Shown: piece by piece, positions 12,600 to 21,716 of the stretch
Position numbering within the stretch: position 1 is the stretch's first letter
Layout of the letters: each line of letters begins with the position of its first letter
Source of the DNA: a virus
Virus record (IMG/VR): IMGVR_UViG_3300042090_000439
Span: 1 to 50,460 of that record
Reading direction: 5' to 3' (one strand)
DNA length: 50,460 bases
Notes under the pieces: model-generated
What the model saw: the letters and a program-made list of their open reading frames with translations, nothing else
What the model was told of the DNA's origin: nothing
Databases searched by the model: none
Made by a program: the position numbers and the translations under genes

Positions 12600-14078
12600 G
12601 TGTCTGACCAACCTAAGCGAAAGCTGACCGAAGAAGAAATTGATGCCTTGGTGGATAAGATGTCTTTGCCCCAGGCGGACGCTGCGGTAGAGCAAATCGA
12701 AACCCTGCTGAAAAAGAAGCAGGAAAGCAAACTATATAGATACCAGCCACAAGACCATCAAATCGCAGTTCATGCCGATAAACACAAGATTGTTGATTTG
12801 AGGGGTGGTAACCGTGGTGGTAAGTCGGAATGCTGCGCTTTCACGATGGCTTGCCACATAACTGGCATTTATCCGGAATGGTGGCAGGGACTTCAGTTCA
12901 CTGAAGCTTATATCTATGGTGTTATTTCAATCAGCACGGAACAGATGCGTAAATCAGCTCAGGTGAAACTGATGGGAGAACCTCATGAAATAGGAACTGG
13001 ATACATCCCAAAAGAGCTTATTATCGACTATGCTTGGAGACAGGGGACTAATGGATGCCTTGATTGGGTTCTTGTCAAACATGCATCTGGTGGAGTTTGT
13101 CGTATTGAATTCATGGTTAGGGAACAGGGTGCATCCAAGTTCCAAGGATTTGCTTGGAAGGTGGCGTGGTTTGACGAACAGCCCCAGGTAGATGTGTTTG
13201 TTGAAGTCCAGATGCGTCTAATCGACAACAAGGGGTTTATCATCATGTCTTATTATCCCAAAGATGAAGAACCAGAACTTCTTGAAATGTTGGACAAGAT
13301 GGACTCTGAATATTGTAGCCATTATGAATTTCATATGGAAGACAATAAAACCATTGACCCTGCTGAAATTGAAATGCATAAGAAGACTATGCCGCTATGG
13401 ATGCAGGAAAGTAGGTTGTATGGCCGATCTGGAGCAGGGGAGGGTAGGTTGTTTACTTTCAGCAGAGATGATTATACTTGTGATCCGTTCGAGATAGAGC
13501 CAATGTGGCCCAGGATTGGGGGAATGGACGTGGGTATGGACCATGGGACATCAGCAGTAGCCTTGGCCCTTGAATATGTTACACAAGAAGAACTACCGAC
13601 CATATATGTATATAAAGAATACTTACGGTCTGGTAATCTGCCTGGGGTCCATTCGGTAGCGTTGCGGTCTTGGGGAGATATAGATTTCAAGATTGATCCC
13701 CATAGTCACCAAAGGGCTATAACGGATGGCAGACGGGTGTTCGATATGTATCAAGAAGAAGGTATTAGTGTATCTAACGCCAACGCAAAACCTGGTTCAG
13801 TCCTGGATAGCATTAATATGATTAACCAAGCCATAGCTGAGAAAAGGTTATTCGTTTTCTCAACATGCAGAGAGCTATTGAAACAAATGGGAAGCTATAG
13901 GATGGTTAAATCAAAAGACGGCAGGGTAAAGGTTACGGAGCGGCATGATGACCTGATCGATAGCTTGAGATATGCGATTATGGCGTTGGATGAAGCCAGA
14001 GCCCCAGGCATTAGCAAAATCCGACCTGCCCCAAAAATTGTGGAATGGGTCCCCGTCAATCGGCGTCTTGGCCTTTAA
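12600..14078 (+). CDS. terL: Terminase large subunit
   Basis: 492 residues from a GTG with GGGAG upstream. Residues ~65-75 hold the Walker A-like GGNRGGKS; KVAWFDEQP near residue 190 is Walker B with the catalytic Glu. The C-terminal RNase H-like nuclease has GGMDVGMDHG near 310 and ends with RHDDLIDSLRYAIMA near 455, carrying the metal-binding Asp residues. It is the ATP-driven motor and nuclease that cuts concatemers and fills the prohead through the portal, as in Sf6/P22-like phages. All key motifs are intact. Its last codons overlap the convergent HNH gene. Confidence 0.95.
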   Translation: MSDQPKRKLTEEEIDALVDKMSLPQADAAVEQIETLLKKKQESKLYRYQPQDHQIAVHADKHKIVDLRGGNRGGKSECCAFTMACHITGIYPEWWQGLQFTEAYIYGVISISTEQMRKSAQVKLMGEPHEIGTGYIPKELIIDYAWRQGTNGCLDWVLVKHASGGVCRIEFMVREQGASKFQGFAWKVAWFDEQPQVDVFVEVQMRLIDNKGFIIMSYYPKDEEPELLEMLDKMDSEYCSHYEFHMEDNKTIDPAEIEMHKKTMPLWMQESRLYGRSGAGEGRLFTFSRDDYTCDPFEIEPMWPRIGGMDVGMDHGTSAVALALEYVTQEELPTIYVYKEYLRSGNLPGVHSVALRSWGDIDFKIDPHSHQRAITDGRRVFDMYQEEGISVSNANAKPGSVLDSINMINQAIAEKRLFVFSTCRELLKQMGSYRMVKSKDGRVKVTERHDDLIDSLRYAIMALDEARAPGISKIRPAPKIVEWVPVNRRLGL

Positions 14079-14560
14079 CCAAAATTAGCAAATTCACCAT
14101 GATATTTAACAGCGGCATCACAATACGCATTATGGGCATCTTCTTTTGTGCTATATAGACCTAGGTATATATGTTTGCACCCAACTACTATTTGGGCCAT
14201 CCATGGTTTATTTTTATTACCTCCATGATAGTATACTCCCTTCAAGCCGCATTTGTTTGATTTTTTTATTTTCATATTATGACAATTTTCCGCCCAGGTT
14301 GCTAGTCTCATGTGTTTTGGATTAACACAATTACGGATATGGCAAATATGGTCAATATACATGCCGTGAGGGATTGGACCATTTGTGATCTCATAAGAGA
14401 ATCTATGGACATAAACAAATCTATCCCGGACAATAAAATGGCCATAGCCATTCCCAACTAGGGATCCAGTCCATAACCAACACTCGTTTCCATCTCCCTT
14501 GGCGACTTTGGCCCAAAACCGTTTTGCGTCTGACTCGGGGGTTGGTGAATTCTTTCTCAT
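14075..14560 (-). CDS. HNH homing endonuclease with AP2-like domain, antisense
   Basis: 161 residues. NECWLWTGSLVGNGYGHF, YVHRFSYEITNGPIP and YIDHICHIRNCVNPKHM give the HNH_3 fold with the H-x-C...C-N-P-H metal site. The last ~50 residues (GVYYHGGNKNKPWMAQIVVG, YLGLYSTKEDAHNAYCDAA) are an AP2/ERF-like DNA-binding domain common in phage homing enzymes. It lies on the opposite strand between terL and the portal gene and overlaps the terL stop. A/T-richer codon use than its neighbours supports recent insertion as a free-standing homing gene. Confidence 0.92.
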   Translation of the reverse strand: MRKNSPTPESDAKRFWAKVAKGDGNECWLWTGSLVGNGYGHFIVRDRFVYVHRFSYEITNGPIPHGMYIDHICHIRNCVNPKHMRLATWAENCHNMKIKKSNKCGLKGVYYHGGNKNKPWMAQIVVGCKHIYLGLYSTKEDAHNAYCDAAVKYHGEFANFG

Positions 14561-14677
14561 ATATTACCTCTACAGCATTGTAATAAAAATAGTTTGCTAA
14601 GTCAATGGGCAAAATATACCTATATCCCTATTGACGGCCAGTCTAGCCGATCGCATTATATATTTGGAGATATATGA

Positions 14678-16981
14678 ATGGCCAAAGGGCTAACTATGAC
14701 CCCAGATGGTAGCGCCCCCCCCTCGGTTGTTGAGGGTTATGGAGCTACTGGCGAAGAAGGAGGGTTAGCGGCTAAGGTTATGAGGGATTTCCAGGCTGCT
14801 GCATCAAGCCGATTGTATCAAGAGCAACAGGTTTTTTTGCGTGCATTGTTCAATAGCAGGGCATATTACCTAATAGATGGTGATACAAATACCACGACTA
14901 GCCAAGCCGCTGTAAATAGTACTAGACCGAAACTGCAAACCGCAGTCGCTTTGCTGATGCCAATCATGTGCCCCCCGGGGCTCGACCCGTTCACGATCGA
15001 CCCGGACCCGGAAGCGATTGACCCCAAGACAGCCTGGGGATTACTTCAGCAGGGGATGGCCCCAGATCAGATTCGGGATACGCTTTTCCAGGCGGCAGGG
15101 AAGAAGGCTGACCGACTGACCGCGAAGCTCAAAAAGGGTGATGATTTCACCCGTATGGGGGATAAACTCCTCCTGTTTTTGTGGGATTTGGTGGTCTTTG
15201 GGACCGGGGTCATGATGGGACCGCTGGCTGCCCGCAACCCGGAGATTTCGGAAGACCCGGCTGAGGATTCCGAGGAAGATAGCCCGACCTGGATGCCTTC
15301 AGCCAAGCCCTCTTTTGACAACAAGGCCATGCGCCAGATGATCGATATGGGGATGTTTGATGAGTATCTTCCCCAGATGGAGCGTATTTGCCCGCTTGAT
15401 GTTTACCCTGATCCCGGCGCGTCCACTGTAGAAATGGCCCGGTTCATGATCTGGCGAATGCAACTCGGCAAGGGCCAAGTGATGGGCCTGCTGGAGGATG
15501 ATACTTTTGACAAGGATGTAATTAAACAAATCTTGGAAGATCACCCCAATGGTATTTGGGAACCCACCTATTGGGAAACGGCTGTCAACTCTTTAAACAA
15601 GCAACCTCAGCAAACGCTGCCTAATGGGCGTTTCGTTTGCTTCCAGTGGTGGGGTTACCTAACAGGTAAAGACCTCGCAGATGGCGGAGCCGAGGGTATT
15701 ACCGAAGCACAAATGAACGAACGTGTTGTAGCCCAAATTTGGGTTATGGGGAATAAGGTAATCAAGGTTGCGATAAGTGAACTTCACAATGAACGGTTGC
15801 CGTTCTATTTTGTTCCATATTCTGTGGCGACTAACACGATTTGGGGTGTTGGTGTTGCAGAAATGATGTTTGACCAACACGATGGCATCCAAGGGTGTGA
15901 ACGGGCGCTGATGGACGCAATGGCTATGTCTATTGCCCCCCAAATGGTAGTTGACGTGGACCAATTGGCCGATCCTCTCACTGTGTTAGAAATCAAACCT
16001 CGTAAGATTTGGGGCGTTCGCGGGAAAGTTGGAATTACCACGAAGCCCATTGACTTCTTCTTGCCGGAATATAATTTCCAGGCGATGTTGGAAGTCCAGC
16101 AGAATGAGGAACGGCTTGCCGATGAACAGACCGGCCTCCCCAAGTTCCTGAATGGTTCTACCGAGGGAGCCCATAACCGGACTTTCGGCGGAGCAAATCT
16201 GCAATGGAACAATGCTCTGACTACTCTGAAGACTGCTGTATACAATATCGAAACAAACTATATTGTTCCCAGCACTCAGAAGAAGATTCGGTTCTTCCAG
16301 ATGTTTTCCAAAGACCCTGCTATTAAGGGGTCCTATCGCGTTACGGCCCATGGGACTCGTGGTCTATTGGCCCGTGAATCCCTGACCGAAGCCATGCAAC
16401 TCTTGCTCCAGAATATTGGGAACCTCCCGGACCAGATCAAGCGGTTGAAGATGTCCAATTTCTTCAACAGCTATCTGCGCTGGTCTGGTCTTGCTAGTGA
16501 GGATCTGGTTTATTCTGACTCCGAATTCGCGGCTAACCAGCAAAAGGAACTGGAAGCAGAGCAGAAGAACGCTGCCTACCAAGCTGGTATTGATGCTTCT
16601 ACCCAGGCCCAGCCGAAACTGCGGGCCGAAATGCCGCTTAAGGATGCCGTTATCGAATTGGTCAAGGAAGCTCCTGAAAATAGCCCGCTCCGTTTGGCCT
16701 ATATGCAGCTTTCCAACGACATCTATAACATCAATACCCCGCAGATCAAGGCGGCAATGGCCGAAGAAGACCATATGGCGCATCTTGGCAATCTTAATGA
16801 AGCCAGCCAGATGGGCCATGAAATGGGCAATCGTCCCTTTGAGCCTGCCCATAATACCTTTGAGCGCCACCCTCACCTTGCCATCCCTGTCCCTGGCCAA
16901 GAGGAAGGCGAATCCGCTCCTTCTCCTGCCCCATCCCGACCGCATAAACCCGCAACCACTCATAGGGGGCGTAAGCGATGA
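14678..16981 (+). CDS. Portal protein (head-to-tail connector)
   Basis: 767 residues. Position after terL, length and a long helical/mixed body match the P22-like/podoviral portal. Recognisable parts include RLYQEQQVFLRALFNSRAYY, the stem-like WGVGVAEMMFDQHDGIQGC, and DEQTGLPKFLNG with a Gly-rich loop. The Pro/Ser/His-rich C-terminus (PSRPHKPATTHRGRKR) would be the exposed tail. It forms the dodecameric ring through which DNA is packed and ejected. GGAG eight bases upstream sets the ATG. The next gene overlaps its stop by four bases. Confidence 0.87.
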   Translation: MAKGLTMTPDGSAPPSVVEGYGATGEEGGLAAKVMRDFQAAASSRLYQEQQVFLRALFNSRAYYLIDGDTNTTTSQAAVNSTRPKLQTAVALLMPIMCPPGLDPFTIDPDPEAIDPKTAWGLLQQGMAPDQIRDTLFQAAGKKADRLTAKLKKGDDFTRMGDKLLLFLWDLVVFGTGVMMGPLAARNPEISEDPAEDSEEDSPTWMPSAKPSFDNKAMRQMIDMGMFDEYLPQMERICPLDVYPDPGASTVEMARFMIWRMQLGKGQVMGLLEDDTFDKDVIKQILEDHPNGIWEPTYWETAVNSLNKQPQQTLPNGRFVCFQWWGYLTGKDLADGGAEGITEAQMNERVVAQIWVMGNKVIKVAISELHNERLPFYFVPYSVATNTIWGVGVAEMMFDQHDGIQGCERALMDAMAMSIAPQMVVDVDQLADPLTVLEIKPRKIWGVRGKVGITTKPIDFFLPEYNFQAMLEVQQNEERLADEQTGLPKFLNGSTEGAHNRTFGGANLQWNNALTTLKTAVYNIETNYIVPSTQKKIRFFQMFSKDPAIKGSYRVTAHGTRGLLARESLTEAMQLLLQNIGNLPDQIKRLKMSNFFNSYLRWSGLASEDLVYSDSEFAANQQKELEAEQKNAAYQAGIDASTQAQPKLRAEMPLKDAVIELVKEAPENSPLRLAYMQLSNDIYNINTPQIKAAMAEEDHMAHLGNLNEASQMGHEMGNRPFEPAHNTFERHPHLAIPVPGQEEGESAPSPAPSRPHKPATTHRGRKR

Positions 16982-17253
16982 GACGATTTGAGGAAGTTAC
17001 GGCGGAACAGTTGATGAATAAGATTCAGACTATGCGTGGGACTGAATTTGGGGATATCTTATGCGAATGGCTTAATCGTTATCGTGAAGGATGCAGGTCC
17101 GAACTGGAAATAGCTTTTGGCGACCAAACGGCTGTCACTTTCAACCAGGGTCGTATCGATGCAATAAAAGAAATATCTGTGCTTTTAACCCCTCAACCAA
17201 GCATGTCAGCAACTCCTTTGGAGCCTGATAGGAGATTACCGTGGCGCAAGTAA
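16978..17253 (+). CDS. Small hypothetical protein between portal and scaffold
   Basis: 91 residues, mostly helical: FEEVTAEQLMNKIQTMRGTE, EWLNRYREGCRSELEIAFG, RIDAIKEISVLL. The start overlaps the portal stop (ATGA), and the end overlaps the scaffold start by 13 bases. Small helical proteins are common at this place in podoviral head modules, but the function is unknown. Confidence 0.75.
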   Translation: MRRFEEVTAEQLMNKIQTMRGTEFGDILCEWLNRYREGCRSELEIAFGDQTAVTFNQGRIDAIKEISVLLTPQPSMSATPLEPDRRLPWRK

Positions 17254-18380
17254 CTGAATATGATCCTACAACCCTAAAGCGCGTTCCCAACCACGATGCC
17301 CAGCGTAGGCAGAGGGAATTGGAAGAAGCTTTGGCTAAAATCAACCAGGGGAATACCCAGGTTGTCCAGCCGGGCCAATCAACTCCTGAACCTCCTGTGC
17401 CAGTTGAAGCCGGACAAATTGATCCAGCTACCGCGTTGTCTGAAACTGTTATTGAACTCCCTACCCCTCCGGCTGAAATTGCCGAGCCGGTAGTCGCAGA
17501 ACCTACCCCTCCCACCATCCCAATCATCAGTGCTGAAGAACTTGCCAAACTGCAAAAAGGCTATCGTGAAGCCCAACAGGCGCTCACCCCGGCCCTCCAG
17601 AAGGCAGCGGCATTGCAGAATAGGTTGAAAGAAGAGCAGGAAACCACCAAGGCCGAGTTGAAGACGCTTCGGGAAATGCTCGCAGAGATGGCTACGACCA
17701 TTAAGCAGCAGAACACGCCCCCGCCTCCTCCGGTTTATCGGCCTGAAGAAGACGAAGAACTAGCTTATTTGGATCCCGTCATCGCTGATCGCTTCCGGCG
17801 TTTCAGTCAGGGAACCCAAGAAAGCCTTGCCGCTCTTGAACGAAAGCACCAGGCGGAAATCCAGTCGATTCGTGACCAGGAGAAGACCCGCCTAGAGGCC
17901 CTTGCCAATGAGCAGGCGATGGCTCGCCAGCAGAACTGGAATGAGACTTTCGTCAGGCTAGTCCCGGATTATCAGGACTATCTGCCCGAAGGGTCCAAGG
18001 GCCATGCCCTTGCCGAGTGGGCAAACCAGATGCCTGCGGAATACATGCAAGCTATCGGAAACCCATTCGCCCATACCCCATTCTTCGTTGCAATGGTGAT
18101 TAACCAATTCAAGTCATCCCTGGCCCCTACTGCAACCCCAGCCCGGCAACCTAAGCCGGGGGATCTTGCTACGCGCTCCCTTGGGGCTGCGCCCGTCAAG
18201 ATCGTTCCTCCTCAGCCGGAAGTTCCTCTTTCCGCTGACCAGATCAGGAATGCCCAGAAGATCATGGATGGTTTGATGCGTGAAGCGACTAACCTGAAAA
18301 ATTCAAAGGAAGTTCGAGAACAGAAGGCAGCGGAAGCTCAGGATTTCATGGCCCGATTTGAACGTCTAGCCCCCAAATAA
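17241..18380 (+). CDS. Scaffolding protein
   Basis: 379 residues from a GTG with AGGAG six bases upstream. It is acidic and Gln/Glu/Ala/Pro-rich: long coiled coils (LQKGYREAQQALTPALQKAA, RLKEEQETTKAELKTLREM) flank a Pro-rich hinge (QQNTPPPPPVYRPEEDEE), and the C-terminus is helical. Composition and place directly before the decoration and capsid genes match the internal scaffold that guides prohead assembly and exits before packaging. No protease motif is seen, so scaffold may leave intact as in P22. Confidence 0.82.
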   Translation: MAQVTEYDPTTLKRVPNHDAQRRQRELEEALAKINQGNTQVVQPGQSTPEPPVPVEAGQIDPATALSETVIELPTPPAEIAEPVVAEPTPPTIPIISAEELAKLQKGYREAQQALTPALQKAAALQNRLKEEQETTKAELKTLREMLAEMATTIKQQNTPPPPPVYRPEEDEELAYLDPVIADRFRRFSQGTQESLAALERKHQAEIQSIRDQEKTRLEALANEQAMARQQNWNETFVRLVPDYQDYLPEGSKGHALAEWANQMPAEYMQAIGNPFAHTPFFVAMVINQFKSSLAPTATPARQPKPGDLATRSLGAAPVKIVPPQPEVPLSADQIRNAQKIMDGLMREATNLKNSKEVREQKAAEAQDFMARFERLAPK

Positions 18381-18399
18381 CCAATGAAAGGAAGAAACA

Positions 18400-18885
18400 A
18401 TGTCTAACCCTGTTACGGATCTTACCATTCCGCTGACTACGGGTTCCAATGCCGGTTATATGAATAACCGGGCTGAACAGCTTTGGGAAGGCCCGCCGAC
18501 CAGGATTCGGCGTAGGGCTTTCACTGTCCAGAACTCGCCCGATTGGAACGGTCTTACCCCTGCTACTGGTGATGTGGTTCGCACCAACGTCATCGACCAG
18601 GGCGCGTTTGTGATCGCTGTCTGGATGTATGTCATTACTGCCGGTGCTGCTTCTAGCACCGTTAGTGTGGGAGACTCCGGTTCTGCGACCCAGTATATTA
18701 GCAACTTCTCTACTGCCGCCACTGGCGTTACTCTTTCCGCCGCGACCACCTGGAAGTGGTATCCTACCGCTTCTGATTATCTCCTGGTCACTCTTGGAAC
18801 GACTGCCGCTGCCACGGGCGCTGTGATTGACGTTGGCTTCCTCGCTTCGTCTCTCATTCCCTACACCAACCCCGTGACTGAGTAA
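18400..18885 (+). CDS. Head decoration-like protein
   Basis: 161 residues, Thr/Ser/Ala/Gly-rich and beta-strand-rich (VWMYVITAGAASSTVSVGDS, WKWYPTASDYLLVTLGTTAA). AAAGGAAG precedes the start and the major capsid gene follows after 12 bases. This size, composition and position are typical of decoration or head-stabilising proteins bound outside the shell. Similar beta-rich folds also occur in tail proteins, so the call rests mostly on context. Confidence 0.6.
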   Translation: MSNPVTDLTIPLTTGSNAGYMNNRAEQLWEGPPTRIRRRAFTVQNSPDWNGLTPATGDVVRTNVIDQGAFVIAVWMYVITAGAASSTVSVGDSGSATQYISNFSTAATGVTLSAATTWKWYPTASDYLLVTLGTTAAATGAVIDVGFLASSLIPYTNPVTE

Positions 18886-18897
18886 AGGAGAACTAAC

Positions 18898-19821
18898 ATG
18901 GCTGGCAATATCGTTGGCAGTTCTTACAATAATCTTTCTGCCTTTAAACCCCAAATCTACCCCTTGCAGTTCATCCAGAAGTTTTATGCCGGTAGTATCA
19001 CCAACTACATGTGCAATACGAACTGGGAGGGTGACATCCTTGGCCCTGGCACCACGGTCAACCTGCGTCAGATTCCTGATGTGGTTGTCAGCGCGGCCAC
19101 CAATGATGGCGATGTGAACTGGCAGAGCATTCAGGCTTCCGCCCTCCAGTTGGTAATCAACTATGCGTTTAACGGCGCATACTGGGTGACCGATATTGAT
19201 CGCTCTGCGATTGATGTTGATATGGAAGGTGCGCTGATCAACGAAATGATCAACAAGCTGCGTATGGCTATTGAATCGACCATTCTTGGTTCGATTTATG
19301 CTTCTGCTGCAAACGTGATCACGATTACGACTGGCGCTACGACCGCTTGGCAGAGTGGTATTTCTACCTCGCAGCCTAACACCAACGCCGTGACCTATGT
19401 GGCCCAGGCTTCGCAGTTCCTTGATATCGGTGCCGGTAACGGTATTGATGTCGCGCCTTGGGAAGATCGGTATCTGGTTATCCACCCCGCCATGCGGCTT
19501 GGATTGACCATGAACCCGGCCTTCTACGCCTTGAATGCCGGAACCCCGAAGGGCGCTCTTTATGAAGGCTTCCTTGCCTACATCAATGGGTTCAATGTCC
19601 TTCAGAGCCCGTTCGTTCCTGGTGCTGGCACCACCGCATCGCCTTACCTCACAGTTGCGGGTCATCCCGAAGCTGTGACCATGGCCACCAAGTTCACCAA
19701 TGTCCAGGCTGACATCATCCTTCCGAACAAGTTCGGGATTGGCACCCGTTGCCAGAACTTCTTCGGGTTCCTGGTCACCAAGCCTTGGCTTCTGGTGGAA
19801 TTCTCGGTCGTGCTGACCTAA
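18898..19821 (+). CDS. Major capsid protein
   Basis: 307 residues starting MAGNIVGSSYNNLSAFKPQI, with an N-terminal helix region, then GTTVNLRQIPDVVV and ALINEMINKLRMAIESTILG (the spine helix), an Ala/Thr-rich inserted stretch and C-terminal VVIHP/VLQSPFVPGAG-type strands. The pattern fits a P22/HK97-fold coat protein, about 300-430 residues in this group. Codon use is strongly biased, as in highly expressed genes. It is followed by a GC-rich hairpin that probably stabilises or limits the transcript. Confidence 0.87.
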   Translation: MAGNIVGSSYNNLSAFKPQIYPLQFIQKFYAGSITNYMCNTNWEGDILGPGTTVNLRQIPDVVVSAATNDGDVNWQSIQASALQLVINYAFNGAYWVTDIDRSAIDVDMEGALINEMINKLRMAIESTILGSIYASAANVITITTGATTAWQSGISTSQPNTNAVTYVAQASQFLDIGAGNGIDVAPWEDRYLVIHPAMRLGLTMNPAFYALNAGTPKGALYEGFLAYINGFNVLQSPFVPGAGTTASPYLTVAGHPEAVTMATKFTNVQADIILPNKFGIGTRCQNFFGFLVTKPWLLVEFSVVLT

Positions 19822-19832
19822 CCAAAACTCTC

Positions 19833-19868
19833 GCGGGGGCCTAAGACCATTCGTGGCACGGCCCCCGC
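19833..19868 (+). terminator. GC-rich hairpin after the major capsid gene
   Basis: GCGGGGGCC and GGCCCCCGC form a perfect 9-bp stem around an 18-base loop. No T run follows, so it is better seen as an mRNA-stabilising or partial attenuating hairpin, giving more capsid than downstream protein. Confidence 0.55.
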
Positions 19869-19904
19869 ACCCATTCCCATTACAACTTCAATGAGGTTTA
19901 AACC

Positions 19905-20339
19905 ATGGCCCAAGGCAGCATTTCTGTAGAAACCCTATTCCCTCCCAAAGAAATTCAGCTTGAATGCAGATCGTGCCGAGAGATCATCAATAACTGGTCT
20001 GGCCGGTCATTCCTGCGCAACCTTGATCCTCGCGCAAAGTGGGACATCTTGTATTATCAGGCCAAGATGCGATCTGAAGGGACCAGCCCGGAATTTACTC
20101 TCGTTATGGATGAGAAAGACGATTTCACTATCACTGTAGATGGAGAAGAGGGAGAGGAACTCCGTAAGGTTTATACCGAGCGCGAACTGGAAGGATGCAA
20201 TATGCGCCAGCTCCAGACTATCGGCCGACAGTATGATTTGAAGGGAGTTCGTCGCAGGGATTTGATCCTTCAGATTTTGCAGGCCCAGACTGCCTTGGTG
20301 ATTAAAGCGAGGGCGGACAGTATGTCCCCCAAAGGATAA
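19905..20339 (+). CDS. Hypothetical head/connector protein with SAP-like tail
   Basis: 144 residues. An N-terminal stretch ECRSCREIINNWSGR has two close Cys, the middle is acidic (DEKDDFTITVDGEEGEE), and the C-terminus MRQLQTIGRQYDLKGVRRRD resembles an SAP/HeH helix-extended-loop-helix DNA-binding unit. The ribosome site GAGG is fused to a GTTTAAAC octamer that ends one base before the ATG. It is placed between capsid and adaptor genes. A connector or DNA-end binding role is a guess. Confidence 0.68.
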   Translation: MAQGSISVETLFPPKEIQLECRSCREIINNWSGRSFLRNLDPRAKWDILYYQAKMRSEGTSPEFTLVMDEKDDFTITVDGEEGEELRKVYTERELEGCNMRQLQTIGRQYDLKGVRRRDLILQILQAQTALVIKARADSMSPKG

Positions 20340-20342
20340 AGC

Positions 20343-21716
20343 ATGAGCAATTTCACAGTCAGGGAACTTGTCATTCGCGTTTCGTTGATGCGCCCTGACC
20401 TTGATGTTGGGCTTGCAGAACGGTTGACCCAGGAGGCTGCGAAACGATGTTTTCGTGAGTCATTCCTGGGTCAAGTCATTACGACTGTATACCCACTGGG
20501 GAGCAATTGTAATGAAATCATGTTGACCAGCCAGATTCCTTATTGGAATGCTGGTTTGCCAAATTATCTACAGCCTTCGGATCTGAACAAGCTTATTCTC
20601 CCAACCACTTGGGATGGATCGACTCCGGATTATTTGAGTGGGATCAATCCTGTCCCAGCGCAGAAGACGGCAGCCGAAGTTTTGCGCGTCCTTCAGGTGA
20701 GAACGGTCACGTTGCCTTTTTTTGCTATCGGGGTCTTCCAGGGCTGGGTCTTTGCCACAGGGAATGCTACCTTCAATGCCACGGCCACTGGGACCACCTT
20801 GACCGTATTGGCGTCTCCTAGCCCTACTGGGGCGTTGGGGTTGGGCCAATACATTACTGCCCCATCCTATGCTGGAACCGCGCCCCCCTACATCTCTGCC
20901 ATGGCCCCAACTGGAGGATTCACTGGGACTGGTGGGGCCGGGACTTACGGTCTATCCAATGCTTCCTTGGGGACTATTGGAACCTCCACGGCAATGTCCT
21001 CCAACCCGGTCCCATCTGCCGCAAACGTGGTGAATGGAGGGTTCTTCCTGGTTTATCAGGGGACTGTGGCTACAGGGACGCTACTTTGCAAGGGTGGTGA
21101 TGTATTGCAATCTAATGGCTCGAACTGGAGTCTGACTCCGCTTGAGAATTATGATACACTTAATCAGATCAATTGGCAGACTCAACAAGTATATACCAAT
21201 CGGCCAAAATCATCTTGGAATTCCAGTCTGACTTCTGGCCCTACCATGAACAATATAACGCAATCAAATTCATGGTCGCAGCGATCTGGGCAAATGCAAA
21301 CTACCATCGGTGTCATTGGCGGTTTGATAGCGGCTAATCCTACCTTCGCTCAATATGCTGGGACCATTATTGACCTTTACCCAACACAAGGCTATCCTAC
21401 AGCTATTGAGGTAACCTATTCAGCTACTCCCATAGGTGATATCGCAGATATTGTGTTGAACATGCCGGATGAAGCCAGGGATGCTATCGTGAACCTAGCT
21501 CTGGCCGATTGGCTTGCTGTCCCCGGCAAGGAACAAAACTTAATCTTGAGTGAAAATAGACGTATGGAATACGAACGGCTCAAGGGTGGCCTACGAGCCC
21601 TTGGATCGTTGGGCCTTGGGGGTTCTTCCCAATTCCGCGCTCCTCTGTTTGGTGGCCGTGGCAATCGTTACTTCCCATTCGCTTATAACCCAACATTGTT
21701 ACCTGGACCAAACTAA
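20343..21716 (+). CDS. Head-tail adaptor-like protein with an inserted beta domain
   Basis: 457 residues. The first ~125 and the last ~170 residues (VRELVIRVSLMRPD...; MPDEARDAIVNLALADWLAV, LSENRRMEYERL) look like one helical adaptor split by an insert of ~130-160 residues. The insert is Gly/Thr/Ala-rich with GGFTGTGGAGTYGLS, a motif that recurs in the first fibre protein downstream. Adaptors with such Ig-like insertions decorate podoviral connectors. Name and function are inferred from position after the capsid and before the tail proteins. Confidence 0.65.
   Translation: MSNFTVRELVIRVSLMRPDLDVGLAERLTQEAAKRCFRESFLGQVITTVYPLGSNCNEIMLTSQIPYWNAGLPNYLQPSDLNKLILPTTWDGSTPDYLSGINPVPAQKTAAEVLRVLQVRTVTLPFFAIGVFQGWVFATGNATFNATATGTTLTVLASPSPTGALGLGQYITAPSYAGTAPPYISAMAPTGGFTGTGGAGTYGLSNASLGTIGTSTAMSSNPVPSAANVVNGGFFLVYQGTVATGTLLCKGGDVLQSNGSNWSLTPLENYDTLNQINWQTQQVYTNRPKSSWNSSLTSGPTMNNITQSNSWSQRSGQMQTTIGVIGGLIAANPTFAQYAGTIIDLYPTQGYPTAIEVTYSATPIGDIADIVLNMPDEARDAIVNLALADWLAVPGKEQNLILSENRRMEYERLKGGLRALGSLGLGGSSQFRAPLFGGRGNRYFPFAYNPTLLPGPN

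Noticed and set aside
18346-19665. A 439-codon leftward frame opposite the scaffold, decoration and capsid genes
   Set aside because: It is a shadow caused by strong codon bias of highly expressed genes; it has no ribosome site and its composition (Arg/Gly/His-rich) is typical of antisense frames.
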